From: Sphingomonadales bacterium Ga0077557 | GTDB lineage: Bacteria > Pseudomonadota > Alphaproteobacteria > Sphingomonadales > Sphingomonadaceae | NCBI GenBank assembly: GCA_001464615.1 | Contig: LNFI01000016.1 | Span: 1-64,000, forward strand | Reading direction: 5' to 3' | DNA: 64,000 bases | Shown here: piece by piece, positions 16,446 to 29,000 of the stretch | Layout: every line of letters starts with the position of its first letter | Position numbering within the stretch: position 1 is the first letter of the stretch | The notes under the pieces: generated by a model | What the model saw: the letters and a program-made list of their open reading frames with translations, nothing else | Databases searched by the model: none | What the model was told of the DNA's origin: nothing | Program-made: the position numbers and the translations under genes

Positions 16446-17636
16446 TCACGCCGTCGATCCCAACAAATGCCCCATATCCTTCATGAATATCTTGAAATGG
16501 GCCATTGGCTTTTTGCGAACGAGTTCCTTGTTCATATAGGCCTGCCAGGTCAGCTCCTGCACATCCTTGTCCTCGCAAATTTTGACGAAACGCTCGCGGC
16601 GCTTGTCGTTGCGGTACCAGAAATGCTGCATGATCCCCAGCACCAGGAACACCTTGCCATGCGCGCGCATGAACTTCTTGCGCGCCTGTTTCAGGGCCGA
16701 CGCCTTGCCGGTGTCGAGATAGGCCTCAACCGCTTCCGCCGCGAAACGACCGGCGGCCATCGCGTAATAAATCCCCTCGCCTGAAGCGGGTGCCACCACC
16801 CCGGCGGCGTCGCCGGCGACCAGCACGTCGCGGCCATTGTCCCAGCGCTTGAGCGGCTTGAGCGGGATCGGCGCCCCTTCGCGGCGGATCGTCTCGCAGT
16901 CCGCCATGCCGTTATCCGCCCGCAACCGGGTGATCGCATCGCGCAGTTCATAGCCCTTATGTGCGCTGCCAACGCCGATGCTTGACGTTTCGCCATGCGG
17001 AAATACCCAGGCATAGAAATCAGGCGAGAATTTCCCCTGATAGATCACGTCGCAGCGCGACGGATCGAACTCGCTGCTGGCAGGCGGGGATTTCACAATC
17101 TCATGATAGGCAAAAACGCATGGCACACTCTCGGCGCCGCGCAATTCCTGCCGGGCCACGGCAGAACGCGCGCCGTCTGCACCAATCACGCTGCGAGTGC
17201 GGACCCGCTGTTCCTCGCCACCACGGCGTTCAGTATAGACGATCACCGCGCAGCCATCCGGATCGCGATCGACCCGCTCGAAATTGCCGGTCCGGCGTTC
17301 AGCACCCGTCAGCGCAGCGCGCGCGCGCAGCCATTCGTCAAACACGTCGCGATCGACCATGCCGACAAAGCCGTCGCCAACCGGCATATCAACCTGCTTG
17401 GCTGATGGCGCGATCATCCGGGCCGATGTGGCCTTGGCGACCAGCAGATGGTCAGGAATCTCGAAATCCCTGATCAACCGGGGCGGAATTGCGCCGCCAC
17501 AGGGTTTGATCCGGCCCGCTCGATCGAGCAGCAAGACATGTCGCCCGGCACGGGCCAGGTCAGTGGCGGCCACCGATCCCGACGGACCTCCGCCCACCAC
17601 AACGACATCGAAATCGACGGATGATCGGTTGTTCAT
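16446..17636 (-). CDS. bchP: Geranylgeranyl diphosphate/bacteriochlorophyll reductase BchP
   Basis: 396 residues from the ATG at 17634-17636, which overlaps the bch2 stop by 4 bp; the frame is open further upstream without family similarity. The FAD-binding VVVVGGGPSGS is at residues 11-21, followed by RIKPCGGAIPPRL and later DVLVAGDAAGVVAPASGEGI. BchP reduces three double bonds of the geranylgeranyl tail to phytyl using NADPH, after BchG has attached it. It acts at the membrane. Confidence 0.95.
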   Translation of the reverse strand: MNNRSSVDFDVVVVGGGPSGSVAATDLARAGRHVLLLDRAGRIKPCGGAIPPRLIRDFEIPDHLLVAKATSARMIAPSAKQVDMPVGDGFVGMVDRDVFDEWLRARAALTGAERRTGNFERVDRDPDGCAVIVYTERRGGEEQRVRTRSVIGADGARSAVARQELRGAESVPCVFAYHEIVKSPPASSEFDPSRCDVIYQGKFSPDFYAWVFPHGETSSIGVGSAHKGYELRDAITRLRADNGMADCETIRREGAPIPLKPLKRWDNGRDVLVAGDAAGVVAPASGEGIYYAMAAGRFAAEAVEAYLDTGKASALKQARKKFMRAHGKVFLVLGIMQHFWYRNDKRRERFVKICEDKDVQELTWQAYMNKELVRKKPMAHFKIFMKDMGHLLGSTA

Positions 17637-18958
17637 GCGATCGCCTCCTGCTGCATGGAAATATCGATTGGCGCGCGCGTGCGGGTGACACCCAATGCCA
17701 GCCACGCCGCAATCACAAATAATCCCGCCTCGCTTGCAAACACGACAAGGAAGGCATTCGGCGTATCGCCCGTCAACGCACGGCCAAGATCAACACCGAC
17801 CGCGCCGATCAACCCGCCAGAACCAAAGGCAACGGCCTGCGCCGCCCCCCATACGCCCATCCGAATACCAGCGCGCGCCGGGCCCCGGGCACCAGCAAGC
17901 CCCATCATGGCGCCAATCGCGGCCACCGCGAACACGCCATTGGCAAAGCCGAGCAGCATGATGTTTGCCTTGAGCGGCCAGCTGGCGCCAACCTGCGCCG
18001 CCATAGCCAGCCCGAGCAAGGCCAATGCTGACCCCAAACAACCACCAATGATCCAGCGCCGCAGGCTTGCCGGGGTGCCGCCGCCAAAGGCGCTGCCCAG
18101 CACGCCGACCAGAATCATGCCGAACAGCACGCCACTATGCTGCGTGCCGGAAAGCTGAGTCGATTGGCCGGGCGTGAAATTGAACAACAAGCCGGCAAAC
18201 GGCTCCAGGATCATGTCCTGCATCGAATAAGCGAGCATCGAGAGGAAAACGAAGATCGTGAACTGGCGGGCATCGGTTTCCGCCAACATCTCTCGCAGCG
18301 CCGCCCCGAAACTGATCGCCGGCGCATCGCTGCTCTCTTCAGCGGGCATTGCCGCGCGGGGCTGCTCGATCCCGAGCAGCGCCAACCACGATAGGACAAA
18401 CGCCGCCAGCGCGACCCCGCTGGCCACCATTGCCAGACGCGGCAGGGAAAAGGGATCGATCAGCGCGCCAGCGACATTGGCCGTCACAACAATGCCGAAC
18501 ACCATCATAATCCAGGTAATCGATGCCGCCGCCGCGCGCCGCGCCGGGGCGACCTGGCTGGCCAGCAGGGCAAGCAGCGACGTACCCGCCGCACCAACAC
18601 CAGCGCCGATCATGCTGAAACCAATGATCGCCAAAACATAACCAAAAACGCCGCCCGCCGCGATCGCTGGCAGCGAATCGACCGCTACCAATGCGCCAAG
18701 CGCGAGCAAGGCCATGCCAAAAAGGATCCACGGCGTCCGCCGCCGCCCCTGATCGGAACCATGCCCCCAGGCCGGGCGGGACAATTGCACGGCATAATGC
18801 CAGGCGACGAGCCCAGCCGGCAGCGCCGCTGGCAGGGCATATTCGACCACCATCACGCGGTTGAGCAGCGAGGTCACCAGCATCACCATGGCGCCAATGG
18901 CACTCTGCACCAGCCCCAGCCGGATGATGCCCGGCCATCCCAGCAACTTCGCGCTCAT
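17633..18958 (-). CDS. bch2: BCD-family transporter of the PucC/Bch2 type
   Basis: 441 residues with about twelve membrane helices, related to LhaA and PucC. Family features include SLLNRVMVVEYALPAALPAG in helix 1-2, a GSDQGRRRTPWI loop and MLAYSMQDMILEPFAGLLF. These proteins handle bacteriochlorophyll or help assemble light-harvesting complexes. The position between bchG and bchP, with 4-bp overlaps on both sides, is typical of alphaproteobacterial photosynthesis clusters and supports the Bch2 assignment over LhaA, which is present at 31286. Confidence 0.88.
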   Translation of the reverse strand: MSAKLLGWPGIIRLGLVQSAIGAMVMLVTSLLNRVMVVEYALPAALPAGLVAWHYAVQLSRPAWGHGSDQGRRRTPWILFGMALLALGALVAVDSLPAIAAGGVFGYVLAIIGFSMIGAGVGAAGTSLLALLASQVAPARRAAAASITWIMMVFGIVVTANVAGALIDPFSLPRLAMVASGVALAAFVLSWLALLGIEQPRAAMPAEESSDAPAISFGAALREMLAETDARQFTIFVFLSMLAYSMQDMILEPFAGLLFNFTPGQSTQLSGTQHSGVLFGMILVGVLGSAFGGGTPASLRRWIIGGCLGSALALLGLAMAAQVGASWPLKANIMLLGFANGVFAVAAIGAMMGLAGARGPARAGIRMGVWGAAQAVAFGSGGLIGAVGVDLGRALTGDTPNAFLVVFASEAGLFVIAAWLALGVTRTRAPIDISMQQEAIA

Positions 18959-19863
18959 AAACCCACCGCTCCCCCAAGCCCAAAGGCGGTTGCAAGCATC
19001 CCAAACACATACAGGCTGGTGCCGGTCGCGTTATACCAGGGGGTATATTTGAGCGGGTCATAGAGCAGCCGCGGCATCAGCGAGAGCTGCGCAAGCAGCA
19101 ATACGCTGACGATCAGTGCGGCCAGGCCATGCCCCCATTGCATCAGCAACACCACGACCACCGCTTGCGGCAGCGCCATGACAACGCACGCAATCTGCGC
19201 CGCCCGATCAACACCCAGCATCGCCGGCAGGGAGCGGACCCCCATCTTGCGATCACCCTCCACCGCCTTGAAATCGTTAAGCGTCATAATGCCGTGCGCG
19301 CCCAGACTATACAGCGTCAGCACGATCAGGATTTGCGTGCTCGGCAAGGTGCCGGCCATCACCGCCGCGCCGGTAAACCAGGTCAGCCCTTCATAGGTCA
19401 GCCCGACGACCCCCGGCCCCCAGATCCCGCTCATCTTCAGCCGCATCGGCGGCGCGCTATAGGCCCAGGCACAGGCGACGCCGAGGCAGGTTGCGTAGAA
19501 TACCCATTGGCCCGCCGCCAACGACACCGCGAGTGACAATATCGTGCCGCCAATCGCGATCCACAAACCCCATTGGCCAGCGATCCGGCCCGACGGGATT
19601 GGGCGTTCGGGCTGGTTGATCGCATCGACATGCCGATCGAACCAATCGTTGATCGCCTGGCTGTTGCCGCACACCAGCGGGCCAGTCAGCAAAATACCGA
19701 TGATGACGAAGGGCCAGCGATCAGCCAGCGATTCCCCGGAGGAAATGCAGCCGCACATAAATGCCCACATTGGCGGAAACCACGTGATCGGCTTGAGCAG
19801 TTCGAGCACATCGCGGGGGGCCGGTGGCCGAGTCTTGGCACTCAATATGGCAGGGGTGGACAT
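18955..19863 (-). CDS. bchG: Bacteriochlorophyll synthase BchG
   Basis: 302 residues, UbiA-type prenyltransferase with about nine helices. The two Asp-rich sites are NDWFDRHVDAINQPERPIPS (about 74-93) and LNDFKAVEGDRKMGVRSLP. It esterifies bacteriochlorophyllide a with geranylgeranyl diphosphate. First gene of bchG-bch2-bchP-tspO-orf. No Shine-Dalgarno sequence precedes the ATG, and a good promoter -10 (TAGCTT, minus strand) ends only 6 bp before it, so the mRNA may be leaderless. Confidence 0.95.
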   Translation of the reverse strand: MSTPAILSAKTRPPAPRDVLELLKPITWFPPMWAFMCGCISSGESLADRWPFVIIGILLTGPLVCGNSQAINDWFDRHVDAINQPERPIPSGRIAGQWGLWIAIGGTILSLAVSLAAGQWVFYATCLGVACAWAYSAPPMRLKMSGIWGPGVVGLTYEGLTWFTGAAVMAGTLPSTQILIVLTLYSLGAHGIMTLNDFKAVEGDRKMGVRSLPAMLGVDRAAQIACVVMALPQAVVVVLLMQWGHGLAALIVSVLLLAQLSLMPRLLYDPLKYTPWYNATGTSLYVFGMLATAFGLGGAVGL

Positions 19864-19869
19864 CGCGGC

Positions 19870-19898
19870 AAGCTATGATTGACACTACAGAGTGTCAA
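19870..19898 (-). promoter_or_regulatory. bchG promoter with a 20-bp perfect palindrome
   Basis: On the minus strand TTGACA (19893-19898) and TAGCTT (19870-19875) are 17 bp apart. The -35 and spacer are occupied by TTGACACTACAGAGTGTCAA (19879-19898), 8-bp arms around a 4-bp centre. It is not a TGT-N12-ACA PpsR site; its outer half-sites read TGA/TCA. A repressor bound here would block polymerase. Confidence 0.55.
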
Positions 19899-19938
19899 AC
19901 CAAATTGTCACTTTTGTCGCCCGGTTAGCAGGGGATTT

Positions 19939-21369
19939 TCAGTTGTTGTCAGAGACCAGATTGCCCAGCCCGTGCCGGTGCAATTTGGAATACAGACTCT
20001 GACGGCTAACCCCCAGAATTTCCGCCGCCGACGCCCGATTGTCAGACGTATAGGCGAGCGCCGCCTCAATACAGAGCCGCTCGATCAGATCGGTCGATTC
20101 ACGCACGATATCCTTCAGCGACATGCGCCCGACCAATTCGGTCAATTGTTCAACCGAGCGGGGCAATTGCTGGTTACTGGCTGGCGTTTCAGGCAGGCGG
20201 CGACCGACATTGCGGATCGCAAAGCCATAGCATTCGCTATCGCCAAGCGGCGCCGCAACTGCCGACACCTCCACCTCTTCCTGGTTGCCCGCTGCGCCCC
20301 GGAACACCGCCGCGACATTACGCACCGCGCCATGCTCGCGCAGCTGGCCGACGATCAGGTCAAGGTCGATCCCCGGCCGACCAAGCCAATCGCCAAGCTT
20401 CAGGCCGCGCAGCCGATCCATCGACGCCATTTCGGTGAGTTCGACAAAAGCGGCATTGGCCGTCATCACGCCCAGATTGCGATCGACCAGTACAAAGGCA
20501 TCGGGCATCCGCTCGATTACATCGACCAGCTGGCCATCATGCTGATGCCCCTCGGTCGGCGCATCGATGGCCGTAATCCGAACGAGCAGCACAGCGGTCC
20601 GCGCCTGACGGAACAACCGTGCGGAAAAACTCGCATCGATCGCCTGATTTTTCAGCCGCAGCGCGACCGGGGCGATGTCATCGGCCGCTTCTGCCGCGCC
20701 AAGATGCGCGACAAATGCTTCGCGGTCTGTGGGATCGACCAGTCCGCTGACCAGCTGATCGCTCAGCGCGCCTTCCTTGCTGCCGAACAAACGATGCGCC
20801 GCCGGATTGGCTTCGCGGATCCGCCGGGTCGTCGCATCAACGATCAGCACGGGCTCGGCTGCCATATCAAACAACAAGCGATAGCGCGTCTCCGCCTGAC
20901 GCAACCGCACATAATCACGCTCAAGCGATTGCTGGGTCTGCAACAATCGCTGCTGCATCGTTGCAGCGGCGCGCATGTCACGGCCGATCGCGATCACCTG
21001 CCCACCCCGTCCCAGGCCGACGATCATATAGCGCACGGGCAGATCGCCTTCGGGGCAGGCATGGTTGATCTGCCGCCAACGACCGGGCTCGCCCGCCGCC
21101 GCGGCGACAAGCATATCGGAGACCTTGGTCTTGCTATCGGTCGTGACACTGTCGGCCCAGGGCTTGCCGACCCAATCGGCCAGGCCCGCGTTCAATAGAT
21201 CGGTTTCGGCAATCGCCACGTCCAGGACGATGCCGGCAGAATCAATCACAAAGGCAACATCGCCCACTGAGCCGAGCAAGGCGGCAGCGACGTTGGCGGG
21301 CAGCGCGCCCGGTATCTGATCGGGTAGCGAAAAGGGGCGCGGCCTGGGAGGGGCGAGATGCTTGTTCAT
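19939..21369 (-). CDS. ppsR: Photosynthesis gene repressor PpsR/CrtJ
   Basis: 476 residues: an N-terminal PAS region (about 25-140), two more PAS domains (about 155-270 and 285-395) and a C-terminal Fis-type helix-turn-helix (ASAAEILGVSRQSLYSKLHR). Cys433 lies just before the HTH, near the redox-active cysteine of Rhodobacter CrtJ/PpsR; Cys105 is a further cysteine. PpsR binds TGT-N12-ACA palindromes and represses bch, crt and puc genes under oxygen. Matching motifs occur at four control regions in this window. It lies 75 bp upstream of bchG and just downstream of aerR/ppaA. Confidence 0.94.
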   Translation of the reverse strand: MNKHLAPPRPRPFSLPDQIPGALPANVAAALLGSVGDVAFVIDSAGIVLDVAIAETDLLNAGLADWVGKPWADSVTTDSKTKVSDMLVAAAAGEPGRWRQINHACPEGDLPVRYMIVGLGRGGQVIAIGRDMRAAATMQQRLLQTQQSLERDYVRLRQAETRYRLLFDMAAEPVLIVDATTRRIREANPAAHRLFGSKEGALSDQLVSGLVDPTDREAFVAHLGAAEAADDIAPVALRLKNQAIDASFSARLFRQARTAVLLVRITAIDAPTEGHQHDGQLVDVIERMPDAFVLVDRNLGVMTANAAFVELTEMASMDRLRGLKLGDWLGRPGIDLDLIVGQLREHGAVRNVAAVFRGAAGNQEEVEVSAVAAPLGDSECYGFAIRNVGRRLPETPASNQQLPRSVEQLTELVGRMSLKDIVRESTDLIERLCIEAALAYTSDNRASAAEILGVSRQSLYSKLHRHGLGNLVSDNN

Positions 21370-21417
21370 CGACGAGCCGCCGCACTCCTTGCGCTCATGA
21401 AAGGGTAGAAAAAACTA

Positions 21418-22316
21418 TTAGTTCGCCGCCTCGGTCATCAGCGCGTCGACCAGCTCAGCAGCGACCTTGACCGCAACTTTCGCATCCGGTGCCGTACCAT
21501 TGGCACCAAGCCGGATAGCGAGTGCCGGATCTTCAGCGAAAATCCGGCCACCAACCATCACGCACAGACGAGGGTTTCTTGACACGTTTCGCAACGCAGC
21601 AATAATCGAAGGCAATGGCGCAATATGGCAGTCACATGTGATCGTCAATCCGATCAGGTCAAACCACTCACAGGCCACACGCTCAAGCAGATCAGGGGTG
21701 GACGCCTCAGCCATCCGGTCCGTCAGCCAGCCCTCACGACAGAAAAGCTCTTCGATCACGACCGTGCCGAAGCTGTGCTGATCCCCAACCAAGGACGCGA
21801 ACAAAGCCCGACGGCCTGGCCCCGCTTGGCGTTCGACCGGCAACCGGGCACCGAGTTCATGGACGATTTCCTGCAGCCGCCACAGCCCCATCGTGACATC
21901 GACGAAATCGCAGCGATCATCTTCCCAATATTCGCCGAGCCGCCGCGCCGCCGCGCCGCCGGGGCGAGCAGATCGACAAGAATGGAATCAATGCCAACGC
22001 CGCGACGGAGGATCGCTTCAACATATTCCAGCAACGCATCAGCTTCGACATGGAGCGACAATGGGGCAAAGCCATCGACTTCTTCGGCCGTAATTTGGTC
22101 AGAATCACCCAGCGTCGCTTGCGTGCTTGTCACTGGATATGACGCCACCAGTCGGGGGATGATTTCGCGTTCGACAAGCTTGGAAAGGGAAGCGCCATCG
22201 TGAATGATCGTGGCGTGTTTTGGCGGCTGAACGGGCTGCGCACTGGGGTCTCGCATCGGGGATTTTTTGCGATAGACTGAGGCAAGCTGGGCCCCAAATT
22301 CCAGTAATGAAGCCAT
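21418..22316 (-). pseudogene. aerR: aerR/ppaA, PpsR antirepressor, interrupted by a frameshift
   Basis: The N-terminal part is read in one frame from 22316 to DLLAPAARR, and the rest (WRLQEIVHELGARLPVERQA to the stop at 21418) in another. The junction holds the 8-bp unit GGCGGCGC twice in tandem, followed by GGCGGCTC (minus strand, about 21937-21962). Removing one unit restores a continuous family-typical LAPAARRLGEYWEDDRCDF into MGLW. The C-terminal part has DQHSFG, the DxHxxG cobalamin-binding motif of B12-dependent AerR, which modulates PpsR/CrtJ. As given, the full protein is not made; a shortened protein from the ATG at 21891 would keep the B12 domain. A sequencing error is possible. Confidence 0.8.
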
Positions 22317-22399
22317 TCCCCAATGCTCCCCGCCAAATCGAGCGCAAACGACAGATCTGCACGCGGGGCATTATGATTATTCTTAGCCCAGCGAATCAT

Positions 22400-22428
22400 A
22401 AGCTATGCCGTTTCGGGATGTCTGACAA
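22400..22428 (-). promoter_or_regulatory. Putative aerR/ppaA promoter
   Basis: Minus-strand TTGTCA (22423-22428) and TAGCTT (22400-22405), spacing 17 bp. The -10 is identical to the one proposed for bchG. Confidence 0.45.
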
Positions 22429-22456
22429 CAGCCTAGCTACGCCGCAGCGCAGCATC

Positions 22457-22513
22457 TGTCAAAATTTTTGGACGTCAGTTTGTGTTGACACTTTGACGGG
22501 GGCTGCCTTAGTC
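22457..22513 (+). promoter_or_regulatory. bchF promoter with two PpsR-type sites
   Basis: Two TGT-N12-ACG sites lie at 22457-22474 (TGTCAAAATTTTTGGACG) and 22481-22498 (TGTGTTGACACTTTGACG). The second covers a TTGACA -35 (22485-22490) that pairs with TTAGTC (22508-22513) at 17 bp. The layout fits PpsR repression of the long bchF-hemA operon, and possibly of aerR, which is divergent. Confidence 0.65.
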
Positions 22514-22550
22514 TCTCCCCAATGAGGCAGATGACAAACGCCGGGGAGCG

Positions 22551-24460
<1,910 letters not shown>

Positions 24461-24464
24461 CGCG

Positions 24465-26036
24465 ATGCAGCTGACCGTCTGGACCTATGAAGGACCGCCC
24501 CATGTCGGGGCAATGCGGATCGCGACTGCGATGAAGGGCGTGCATTACGTCCTGCACGCGCCGCAGGGCGATACCTATGCCGATCTGCTGTTCACGATGA
24601 TTGAACGGCGCAATCACCGCCCGCCGGTTACCTACACCACCTTCCAGGCACGCGATCTGGGCAAAGACACCGCCGAGCTTTTCCAGTCGGCCGCGCGCGA
24701 CGCGTTCGAGCGCTACCAGCCGCAGGCAATGTTAGTCGGCGCGTCATGCACTGCCGAGCTGATCCAGGACGATCCCGCAGGGCTGGCCGATGCGATGCGC
24801 CTGCCGATCCCCGTCGTCGCGCTCGAATTGCCCAGCTATCAGCGCAAGGAAAACTGGGGCGCCGCTGAAACCTTTTACCAGTTGGTCCGCGCGATCGCCG
24901 ACAAGGATGTCCGCCCCGCCCCGCGCGAAGGCCGCCGCCCAAGCGTCAACCTGCTCGGCCCCACCGCACTGGGGTTCCGCCACCGCGACGACATTATCGA
25001 GATCACGCGCCTGCTCACATCGATGGGGATCGACATCAATCTGGTCGCCCCGCTCGGCGCCAGCCCAGCCGACATCAAGCGGATTGGTGCGGCTGATTTC
25101 AACATCCTGCTCTACCCGGAAATCGCCGACACGGCGGTGCGCTGGCTGGAAAAGACCTTTGGACAAAAGACCGTCCGCACGATTCCGATCGGTCACGGTG
25201 CGACTCGCGATTTTGTCAACGAAGTCGCGGCGCTCGCGGGCGTCGATCCCGCCTTGGCGCTAGACAAATCAAACATGCCCTGGTGGAGCCGCTCGGTCGA
25301 TTCGACCTATCTCACTGCCAAGCGCGTCTTCATTTTCGGTGATGCGAGTCATGCCATCGCCGCCGCCCGCGTGGCGCGCGACGAACTTGGCTTCGAGGTC
25401 GTCGGCCTGGGCTGCTACAATCGCGAATTCGCGCGCGACCTGCGCGATGCCGCCAAGCTTTATGGCGTCGAACCGCTGATCACCGACGATTATCTAGAGG
25501 TTGAGGACGCGATCGCCGCGCTCCAGCCCGAACTCGTCCTCGGCACGCAGATGGAGCGTCACATTGCCAAGCGGCTGCGCATCCCCTGCGCGGTCATCTC
25601 GGCCCCCGTCCATGTCCAGGATTTCCCAGCGCGCTACTCCCCACAAATGGGGTTCGAAGGCGCAAATGTGCTGTTCGACACCTGGGTCCATCCGTTGGTG
25701 ATGGGGCTGGAGGAACATCTGCTGACGATGTTCCGCGACGATTTCGAATTCAGCGACAGCGCGGGTGCCAGTCATTTGGGTCATGGCAGTGCCGCGCCGA
25801 AGGCAGAGCAAAGCGCACCTGAAATCGAGGATCAGGCGTCGCTTCCGCCTGTCGCCGAACCTGAAGTCATCGCGGCGCGCGGCTGGAGCGCTGAGGCCGA
25901 AAAGGAATTGATGAAAATTCCATTTTTCGTCCGCGGCAAGGCACGCCGCAATACCGAGCGCTATGCCACCGAGCACGGCCTAGCCGCCATTACGATCGAC
26001 ACGCTCTATGACGCGAAGGCTCATTATGCGCGCTAA
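24465..26036 (+). CDS. bchB: Dark-operative protochlorophyllide reductase subunit B
   Basis: 523 residues. [20 protein letters not shown] begins the protein; Asp36 in [13 protein letters not shown] is the known unusual aspartate ligand of the NB-cluster, and [13 protein letters not shown] follows. The C-terminal 60 residues ([20 protein letters not shown]) form the small domain that covers the substrate pocket. Its last bases overlap the bchH start. Confidence 0.96.
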   Translation: MQLTVWTYEGPPHVGAMRIATAMKGVHYVLHAPQGDTYADLLFTMIERRNHRPPVTYTTFQARDLGKDTAELFQSAARDAFERYQPQAMLVGASCTAELIQDDPAGLADAMRLPIPVVALELPSYQRKENWGAAETFYQLVRAIADKDVRPAPREGRRPSVNLLGPTALGFRHRDDIIEITRLLTSMGIDINLVAPLGASPADIKRIGAADFNILLYPEIADTAVRWLEKTFGQKTVRTIPIGHGATRDFVNEVAALAGVDPALALDKSNMPWWSRSVDSTYLTAKRVFIFGDASHAIAAARVARDELGFEVVGLGCYNREFARDLRDAAKLYGVEPLITDDYLEVEDAIAALQPELVLGTQMERHIAKRLRIPCAVISAPVHVQDFPARYSPQMGFEGANVLFDTWVHPLVMGLEEHLLTMFRDDFEFSDSAGASHLGHGSAAPKAEQSAPEIEDQASLPPVAEPEVIAARGWSAEAEKELMKIPFFVRGKARRNTERYATEHGLAAITIDTLYDAKAHYAR

Positions 26037-29000
26037 TGCCCCCGCCCAGATCACGCCGGTTCGCGTTGTGGTGATCACGCTCGACAATCACCTATCAGGG
26101 GCATTTCAACGCGCACAACAACAATTCGAACGAGCCAATCCGGGCGTCACCATCCACTTTCACGCCGCCGCCGATTGGGAAGAAAAGGCCGGCGCACTCG
26201 ATGCCGCCCGTGCCGATATCGCCCAGGGAGATATCATCCTGGTGACGATGCTGTTCCTGGAAGACCATATCCGCGCCGTCCTTCCCGCGCTGCAGGCTCG
26301 GCGCGATAGCTGTGATGCTATTGTCGGGCTGATGTCCGCCGCTGCCATCGTCAAGCTGACGCGGATGGGCGATTACAGCATGGACAAGCCTGCCACTGGC
26401 GCGCTCGCCATGATCAAGAAGCTGCGCGGCACCGGCAAGCCGGGCGCATCATCCGGCAAGGGCCAGATGGCAATGCTGCGCCGCCTGCCCAAGCTGCTGA
26501 AGTTCGTGCCTGGCACCGCGCAGGATGTGCGCGCCTATTTCCTGACGCTGCAATATTGGCTGGCGGGCAGCGACGACAATATCGTCGATCTCATCCGCGC
26601 GCTGATCGACCGCTATGCCGCTGGTGAGCGGGCTGGTCTACGCGGCAAGATGAAGGCGGCGGCCCCGCGAGACTATCCCGAAGTTGGCATCTATCATCCA
26701 GCTATTCCCGCGCGGATGTCGGCTAAGCTGTCCGATCTGCCGCGTCGTCGCGGCACCAAGGGCACTGTCGGCGTGCTGATGCTGCGCTCCTATGTCCTCG
26801 CCAAGGATGCCGCGCATTATGACGGCGTGATCGCCGCGCTCGAAGCACGCGGGCTCGATGTGATCCCCGCCTTCGCCGGTGGGCTCGACGGTCGCCCGGC
26901 AATCGAACAACTCTTCATGAAGGACGGCAAGTCTACCGTCGATGCGGTTATCAACCTGACCGGGTTCAGCCTGGTGGGCGGGCCTGCCTATAACGACACC
27001 GCTGCTGCAGAAGCGATCCTAACCAAGCTCGATCGCCCTTACATTGCCGCACATCCGGTCGAGTTCCAGACGCTGCAAGCCTGGGGTGCCAACCGCCAGG
27101 GCCTGCTCCCGCTCGAATCGACGATGATGATCGCGATCCCCGAGCTTGACGGCGGCACCCAGCCGATGGTGTTCGGCGGCCGATCAGACGGTACCGACAC
27201 CGCCTGCACCGGATGCCAGCGTGGCTGCACCTTCCCGGCAACGGGCGCCGTCCGCCAGATGGAAAGCTGCGGCGAACGCGCCGAGGCACTCGCCGGCCGT
27301 GTGCTCAAGATGATCGAACTGCGCCGCTCGGCCGAGGTTAACCGCCGGGTCGCGATCGTGCTGTTCAACTTCCCGCCTAATGCTGGCGCTGCCGGCACCG
27401 CACAGTTCCTGGCGGTGTTCGAATCGCTTCATGCCACCCTCACCCGCCTGGCAAGCGAAGGCTATGACGTTGAGATCCCCGCCACCGTCGATGATCTGCG
27501 CGAGGCGATCCTGGGCGGCAATGCGGCTCGGTACGGCACTGAAGCCAATGTCCATGCCAAGGTCAGCGCCGACACCATCGTTGCCCGCGAAACTTGGCTG
27601 AATGAAATCGAAGCCGCTTGGGGCCCCGCGCCCGGCAAGCTCCAGTCGGATGGCACGTCGGTGCAGATTTTGGGCGCGCAGTTCGGCAACGTGTTCATCG
27701 GCATCCAGCCCGCGCTCGGCATCGAAGGCGATCCGATGCGGTTGCTGTTCGAGGGCCGCTTTGCCCCAACGCATGCCTTTGCCGCCTTCTATCGCTGGCT
27801 GCGCGAGGACTTCAAAGCGCATGCCGTGCTGCATTTCGGCACCCATGGCAGCCTGGAATTCATGCCCGGCAAACAGACCGGCCTTACCGCCGATTGCTGG
27901 CCCGATCGCCTGATTGGCGACCTGCCCAACATCTATCTCTATGCCGCCAATAACCCGTCAGAAGGTGTGCTCGCCAAGCGGCGCTCGGGCGCAACGCTCG
28001 TCAGTTATCTGACGCCTGCCCTCACCAATTCGGGCGTCTATAAGGGGTTGGCCGACCTGAAGGCATCGGTTGATCGCTGGCGCACCATGGAGCCAGGCGA
28101 CGAGCAAGCCGAACCCCTCGCGGAAATGATTGCGGTGCAGGCCGAGGCGCTCGACCTTGACGGCAGCGACGTCACCACGCTCGCCGCCAAGCTCTATGAA
28201 ATTGAGCGCGAACTGATCCCGCAAGGGCTGCATGTCGCCGGTCTCGCCGCCACCCGCGAAGAGCGGATCGACATGATCCTCGCTTCGGCAGAAGGCCGCG
28301 ACCAGCCACTCAGCCGCGACACGGTCGAGGCGCTGGTGGACGGCAAGCTCAAGGCGGACACCCCGCTGCTCAAGGACATGGCCGCGCTCGACAAGGCGCT
28401 CGCGACCAACCATGAGCTTGACGGCATCGTCCGCGCGCTGAACGGCAGCTATATCCACCCGGTCTCAGGCGGCGACATCTTGCGCGCACCCGAAATCCTG
28501 CCGACTGGCCGCAACATCCACGGCTTTGATCCCTTTCGCCTGCCCTCTGCCTTCGCGGTCAAGGACGGTGCAGAACAGGCGCAACGGCTGGTTGATCGCA
28601 GCGTCGCCGATTCAGGGCATCTGCCCGAAACCGTCGCGATGGTGCTGTGGGGCACCGATAATCTGAAGAGCGAAGGCGCGCAGATCGCCCAGGTGCTCGC
28701 GCTGATCGGGGCGCGGCCGCGCTTCGACAGCTATAACCGCCTCGCCGGGGCCGAACTCATCCCGCTCGAAGAGCTCGGCCGCCCGCGTATCGACGTGATC
28801 GTGACGCTGTCGGGCGTGTTTCGTGATCTCCTGCCGCTGCAAACCCGCATGATGGCAGAAGCCGCCCTGCTCGCCGCGCAAGCCGACGAGCCTGAGGAGA
28901 TGAACTTTGTCCGTCGCCACGCGCTCGCGCATCAGGCAGAACATGGCTGCGACCTCGAAACCGCCGCCTTGCGCGTCTTCTCGAACGCCGAGGGTGCTTA

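Noticed and set aside
19879..21198. 439-codon plus-strand frame antisense to ppsR
   Set aside because: Shadow of the high-GC ppsR coding frame; Arg/Gln/His-rich composition, no domain.
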